The notes under the pieces: model-generated | What the model was told of the DNA's origin: nothing | Databases searched by the model: none | Seen by the model: only the letters and a program-made list of their open reading frames with translations | Position numbers and translations under genes: made by a program | Part shown: positions 40,664-45,000 of the stretch, one piece after another | Position numbering within the stretch: position 1 is the first letter of the stretch | Layout: the number at the start of each line of letters is the position of its first letter | DNA from: Limimaricola sp. G21655-S1 | GTDB lineage: Bacteria; Pseudomonadota; Alphaproteobacteria; Rhodobacterales; Rhodobacteraceae | Assembly (NCBI RefSeq): GCF_027213785.1 | Contig: NZ_JAPWGO010000001.1 | Span: 203,401 to 248,400 of the forward strand | Direction of reading: 5' to 3' | Length of the DNA: 45,000 nucleotides

Positions 40664-41556
40664 TGTCCGATGCGACGACCTCCGCCCCCGGCGCGGCCTC
40701 GATCCCCGGCGACGTCAGCGCCGCCGAACCGCGCGCCCGCACCCGCCGCCGCTTCCGGCCGAACGGCTCGATGATCGTGATGGCGCTCTACCTGCTGTTC
40801 CTGATGCTGCCGATCTACTGGCTCTTGAACATGAGTCTGAAGACCAATGCCGAGATCCTGTCGGGCTTCTCGCTCTGGCCGCGCAACCTGACGCTGGCCA
40901 ATTACGAGAAGATCCTCACCGATCCGTCCTGGTACATGGGCTACGTCAACTCGATCATCTACGTGACGATGAATACCGTCATCTCGATCTCGGTGGCGCT
41001 GCCGGCGGCCTATGCCTTCTCGCGCTACAGCTTCATGGGCGACAAGCACCTGTTCTTCTGGCTGTTGACCAACCGCATGGCGCCGCCCGCGGTCTTCGCG
41101 CTGCCGTTCTTCCAGCTCTACTCCTCGGTCGGGCTGTTCGACACCCATATTGCGGTGGCGCTGGCGCATACGCTGTTCAACGTGCCGCTGGCGGTGTGGA
41201 TTCTCGAGGGCTTCATGCGCGGCGTGCCGCGCGAGATCGACGAGACCGCCTATATCGACGGCTATTCCTTTCCGAAGTTCTTCGTGAAGATATTCATGCC
41301 GCTGATCGCGAGCGGCATAGGCGTCGCCGCCTTCTTCTGCTTCATGTTCTCCTGGGTGGAACTGCTGCTGTCGCGCACCCTGACGAGCGTCGATGCCAAG
41401 CCGATCGCGGCGACGATGACCCGCACCGTCTCGGCCTCGGGCCTCGACTGGGGCGTGCTCGCGGCGGCGGGGGTGCTGACGATCCTGCCCGGCGCGCTCG
41501 TGATCTGGTTCGTGCGCAACTACATCGCCAAGGGCTTTGCCCTGGGCCGGGTCTGA
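40663..41556 (+). CDS. glpQ: Glycerol ABC transporter permease GlpQ
   Basis: A 297-residue inner-membrane permease of the MalG/UgpE type, unrelated to the E. coli phosphodiesterase of the same name. A basic N-terminal tail (RARTRRRFRPNG) precedes TM1 (about 36-57). The EAA loop is EIDETAYIDGYSFPKFFVKI, continuing to FMPLIASG (about 193-220). The C-terminus IWFVRNYIAKGFALGRV is typical. glpU follows after 15 bases. Confidence 0.92.
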   Translation: MSDATTSAPGAASIPGDVSAAEPRARTRRRFRPNGSMIVMALYLLFLMLPIYWLLNMSLKTNAEILSGFSLWPRNLTLANYEKILTDPSWYMGYVNSIIYVTMNTVISISVALPAAYAFSRYSFMGDKHLFFWLLTNRMAPPAVFALPFFQLYSSVGLFDTHIAVALAHTLFNVPLAVWILEGFMRGVPREIDETAYIDGYSFPKFFVKIFMPLIASGIGVAAFFCFMFSWVELLLSRTLTSVDAKPIAATMTRTVSASGLDWGVLAAAGVLTILPGALVIWFVRNYIAKGFALGRV

Positions 41557-41571
41557 GAGAGGAGAGACGAC

Positions 41572-41844
41572 ATGGCATGGATGGCATGGACGGTCCCCAC
41601 CGCGATCTTCTTCGGCTCGATCGCGGCGCTGCTGATCATCTTCACGGTGCTGGCGATCCGTTATCCCGAGACGCCGCGCACCGGCGTTCTGGGAATCGAG
41701 ACGACGCGCGGCGACCGGCTCTTCATCACGCTCTTGGGCTCCGCCTTCATCAATCTCGCCTGGCTGGGGCTTGTCGATGCGCCGCAGCCTTGGGCGATGC
41801 TGGTCTGCCTCGTTTACGCCGCCGCGGTGTTCCGCTGGGTCTGA
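41572..41844 (+). CDS. glpU: Small integral membrane protein GlpU (DUF2160)
   Basis: A 90-residue protein with three hydrophobic segments (about 8-27, 50-65 and 72-88). DUF2160 proteins occur almost only inside glp glycerol ABC operons, where they are called GlpU; the contribution to transport is unknown. Diagnostic parts are WTVPTAIFFGSIA, RTGVLGIETTRGDRLFI and GSAFINLAWLG. GAGAGGAGA lies 6 bases before ATG 41572. Confidence 0.88.
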   Translation: MAWMAWTVPTAIFFGSIAALLIIFTVLAIRYPETPRTGVLGIETTRGDRLFITLLGSAFINLAWLGLVDAPQPWAMLVCLVYAAAVFRWV

Positions 41845-41908
41845 CGAGTTTCACGAAGCGCCGTTCGGGGAGGACGGCGTGATGGTTCGACAAATGGGAG
41901 GAAACCAT

Positions 41909-43630
41909 ATGAACCCGCTTCTGAAATCCACCACCGCGCTGGGCCTCGCGCTCGGTCTCATGGCGGGGCCCGCCATGGCCGACATGGAGGCCGCGATCAG
42001 CTTCCTCGACGAGGAGATCGAGCGCTCCGCCCTCACCCGCGAGGAGCAGGAAGCCGAGATGCAGTGGTTCGTCGATGCCGCCGAGCCGTTCTCGGGCATG
42101 TCGATCAACGTGGTCTCCGAAACCATCACCACGCATGAATACGAGGCCAACGTGCTGGCCCCGGCCTTTACCGCGATCACCGGCATCAACGTCACCCACG
42201 ACCTGATCGGCGAGGGCGACGTGGTCGAAAAGCTGCAGACGCAGATGCAGTCGGGCGAGAACATCTACGACGCCTACATCAACGACAGCGACCTGATCGG
42301 CACCCATTGGCGCTACCAGCAGGCGCGCAACCTGACCGACTGGATGGCGGGCGAGGGCGCGGACGTCACCAACCCGAACCTCAACCTCGACGATTTCATC
42401 GGGTTGCAGTTCACCACCGGCCCGGATGGCAAGCTCTACCAGCTGCCCGACCAGCAATTCGCGAACCTCTACTGGTTCCGCCACGACTGGTTCACCGACG
42501 AGAAGAACATGGCGGATTTCGAGGCCGAATACGGCTATCCGCTCGGCGTGCCGGTCAACTGGTCGGCCTATGAGGACATCGCCGCCTTCTTCACCGGCCG
42601 CGACCTGAGCCACATGGGCGTGTCGGGCGAGGTCTTCGGCCACATGGATTACGGCAAGAAGGATCCGAGCCTCGGCTGGCGCTTCACCGATGCGTGGATG
42701 TCGATGGCCGGGATGGGTGACAAGGGCGAGCCCAACGGCTTGCCGGTCGACGAATGGGGCGTCCGCGTCAACGAGAACAGCCAGCCGGTCGGCTCCTGCG
42801 TGGCGCGCGGCGGCGCGACCAACTCGCCCGCGGCCGTCTATGCGATCGAGAAGTACACCGACTGGCTGCAGAACTACGCCCCGCCCGCGGCTGCCGGCAT
42901 GACCTTTTCGGAATCCGGCCCGGTGCCGGCCCAGGGCCAGATCGCGCAGCAGATGTTCTGGTACACCGCCTTCACCGCCGACATGGTCGGCGACGGCGCG
43001 GCGGCCGTGCTGAACGAGGATGGCAGCCCCAAATGGCGCATGGCCCCAAGCCCGCACGGCGTCTACTGGGAAGAGGGCATGAAGGTCGGCTACCAGGACG
43101 CGGGCTCCTGGACGCTGATGGAATCGACCCCGGTCGATCGCGCCAAGGCGGCCTGGCTCTACGCCCAGTTCGTCACCTCGCAGACCGTCGACGTCGAGAA
43201 GTCGCATGCGGGCCTGACCTTCATCCGCGAGTCGACGATCCAGCACGAAAGCTTCACCGAGCGGGCGCCCGAGCTTGGCGGTCTCGTCGAGTTCTACCGC
43301 TCGCCCGACCGGGTGCGCTGGTCGCCGACCGGCACCAACATCCCCGACTATCCCAAGCTGGCGCAGCTCTGGTGGCAGAACATCGGTGACGCCTCCTCGG
43401 GCGCCAAGACCGCACAGGAGGCCCTCGACAGCCTCTGCGAGCAGCAGGAGCAGGTGCTCGAGCGGCTCGAGCGCGCGGGCATCCAGGGCGATCTCGGGCC
43501 GGTCATGAACGAGGAGCAGGATCCGCAGTACTGGCTCGACCAGCCCGGCGCGCCGAAGCCGAAGTTGGAGAACGAGGACGAGGAGCCCGAGACCATCAGC
43601 TATGAAGAGCTGATCAAGTCCTGGCAGTAA
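41909..43630 (+). CDS. glpV: Glycerol ABC transporter substrate-binding protein GlpV
   Basis: A 573-residue periplasmic binding protein, large like other GlpV proteins. The signal peptide is residues 1-24 (cleavage after GPAMA). The mature protein begins with a helical region rich in Glu, then the family 1 binding fold with [20 protein letters not shown] and [39 protein letters not shown] and the C-terminal YEELIKSWQ are also family features. GGAGG (41897-41901) sits 7 bases before ATG 41909; longer in-frame starts upstream would bury the signal peptide. Two hairpins follow the stop. Confidence 0.92.
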   Translation: MNPLLKSTTALGLALGLMAGPAMADMEAAISFLDEEIERSALTREEQEAEMQWFVDAAEPFSGMSINVVSETITTHEYEANVLAPAFTAITGINVTHDLIGEGDVVEKLQTQMQSGENIYDAYINDSDLIGTHWRYQQARNLTDWMAGEGADVTNPNLNLDDFIGLQFTTGPDGKLYQLPDQQFANLYWFRHDWFTDEKNMADFEAEYGYPLGVPVNWSAYEDIAAFFTGRDLSHMGVSGEVFGHMDYGKKDPSLGWRFTDAWMSMAGMGDKGEPNGLPVDEWGVRVNENSQPVGSCVARGGATNSPAAVYAIEKYTDWLQNYAPPAAAGMTFSESGPVPAQGQIAQQMFWYTAFTADMVGDGAAAVLNEDGSPKWRMAPSPHGVYWEEGMKVGYQDAGSWTLMESTPVDRAKAAWLYAQFVTSQTVDVEKSHAGLTFIRESTIQHESFTERAPELGGLVEFYRSPDRVRWSPTGTNIPDYPKLAQLWWQNIGDASSGAKTAQEALDSLCEQQEQVLERLERAGIQGDLGPVMNEEQDPQYWLDQPGAPKPKLENEDEEPETISYEELIKSWQ

Positions 43631-43640
43631 ATGCCGAACC

Positions 43641-43695
43641 GCCGGGGCCGTCTGGCCCCGGCATCCCGCGCCGCGGAGCCTCCCGCCGCGGCGCG
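43641..43695 (+). promoter_or_regulatory. Tandem perfect hairpins between glpV and glpK
   Basis: Hairpin 1 is GCCGGGGCC/GGCCCCGGC (43641-43649 with 43654-43662, loop GTCT). Hairpin 2 is CGCGCCGCGG/CCGCGGCGCG (43667-43676 with 43686-43695). Neither has a T run. As after aapJ, they lie just behind the binding-protein gene and may raise glpV message over its neighbours or attenuate glpK. Confidence 0.65.
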
Positions 43696-43718
43696 TTCCT
43701 TTCAGACAAGAGCATCCG

Positions 43719-45000
<1,282 letters not shown>

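Overview
The window reads as a chromosomal stretch of an alphaproteobacterium of the Rhodobacteraceae (Roseobacter/Rhodobacter group). The evidence is the high GC content, an Atp12-family chaperone gene beside an RluC-family gene, an aapJQMP/bzt-type amino-acid transporter, the rpmH-rnpA-yidD / yidC-engB-argB neighbourhood, and a glpR-glpD-glpSTPQUV-glpK glycerol locus of the rhizobial/roseobacter type. Gene density is high, stop/start overlaps of the ATGA type are frequent, and no gap exceeds about 270 bases. I see no integrase, transposase, phage gene or CRISPR array.

Layout. 1-190: a cytosine homopolymer that is probably a sequence-end artefact, then a GC-rich intergenic hairpin. 233-3016: crcB, an RluC-family pseudouridine synthase, a HAD phosphatase and an Atp12 chaperone, each overlapping the next, closed by a terminator. 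3276-8076: the aapJQMP general amino-acid ABC transporter. 8161-15743 (minus strand): rpmH-rnpA-yidD, ttcA, a degenerate-GGDEF/EAL protein, then yidC-engB-argB and a SixA-like phosphatase. A broken sodC-like remnant lies on the plus strand between ttcA and yidD. 15986-19579: a TVP38-type membrane protein, a FAD disulfide-reductase homologue and a sensor kinase with no response regulator. 19686-21191: tRNA-Arg(ACG), a DUF2934/AT-hook protein and a YebE/DUF533 protein.

21346-27546: the most accessory-looking part, with three separate glycosyltransferases, a sucrose-phosphate-synthase-like glycosyltransferase fused to a HAD phosphatase, and a sulfotransferase. Together they could make a (sulfated) glycoside, oligosaccharide or glycolipid; the product is unknown. 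27650-34871: a coiled-coil membrane protein with a repeated octapeptide, a CaCA-type antiporter with an altered alpha-1 motif, an AGCS symporter, a TRIC-family channel, an orphan DUF2384 antitoxin-like protein, a LysR regulator and a small membrane protein.

34946-45000: glpR diverges from glpD-glpS-glpT-glpP-glpQ-glpU-glpV-glpK, a complete route for glycerol import, phosphorylation and oxidation; glpK runs off the window end.

Strongest observations: (i) AapQ carries an extra soluble segment that resembles part of its own binding protein AapJ; (ii) the glycosyl/sulfotransferase cluster with an unusual SPS-like bidomain enzyme; (iii) complementary motif decay in the GlpS/GlpT ATPase pair, predicting one active and one degenerate ATP site; (iv) a sodC remnant; (v) hairpins placed directly after both substrate-binding-protein genes.
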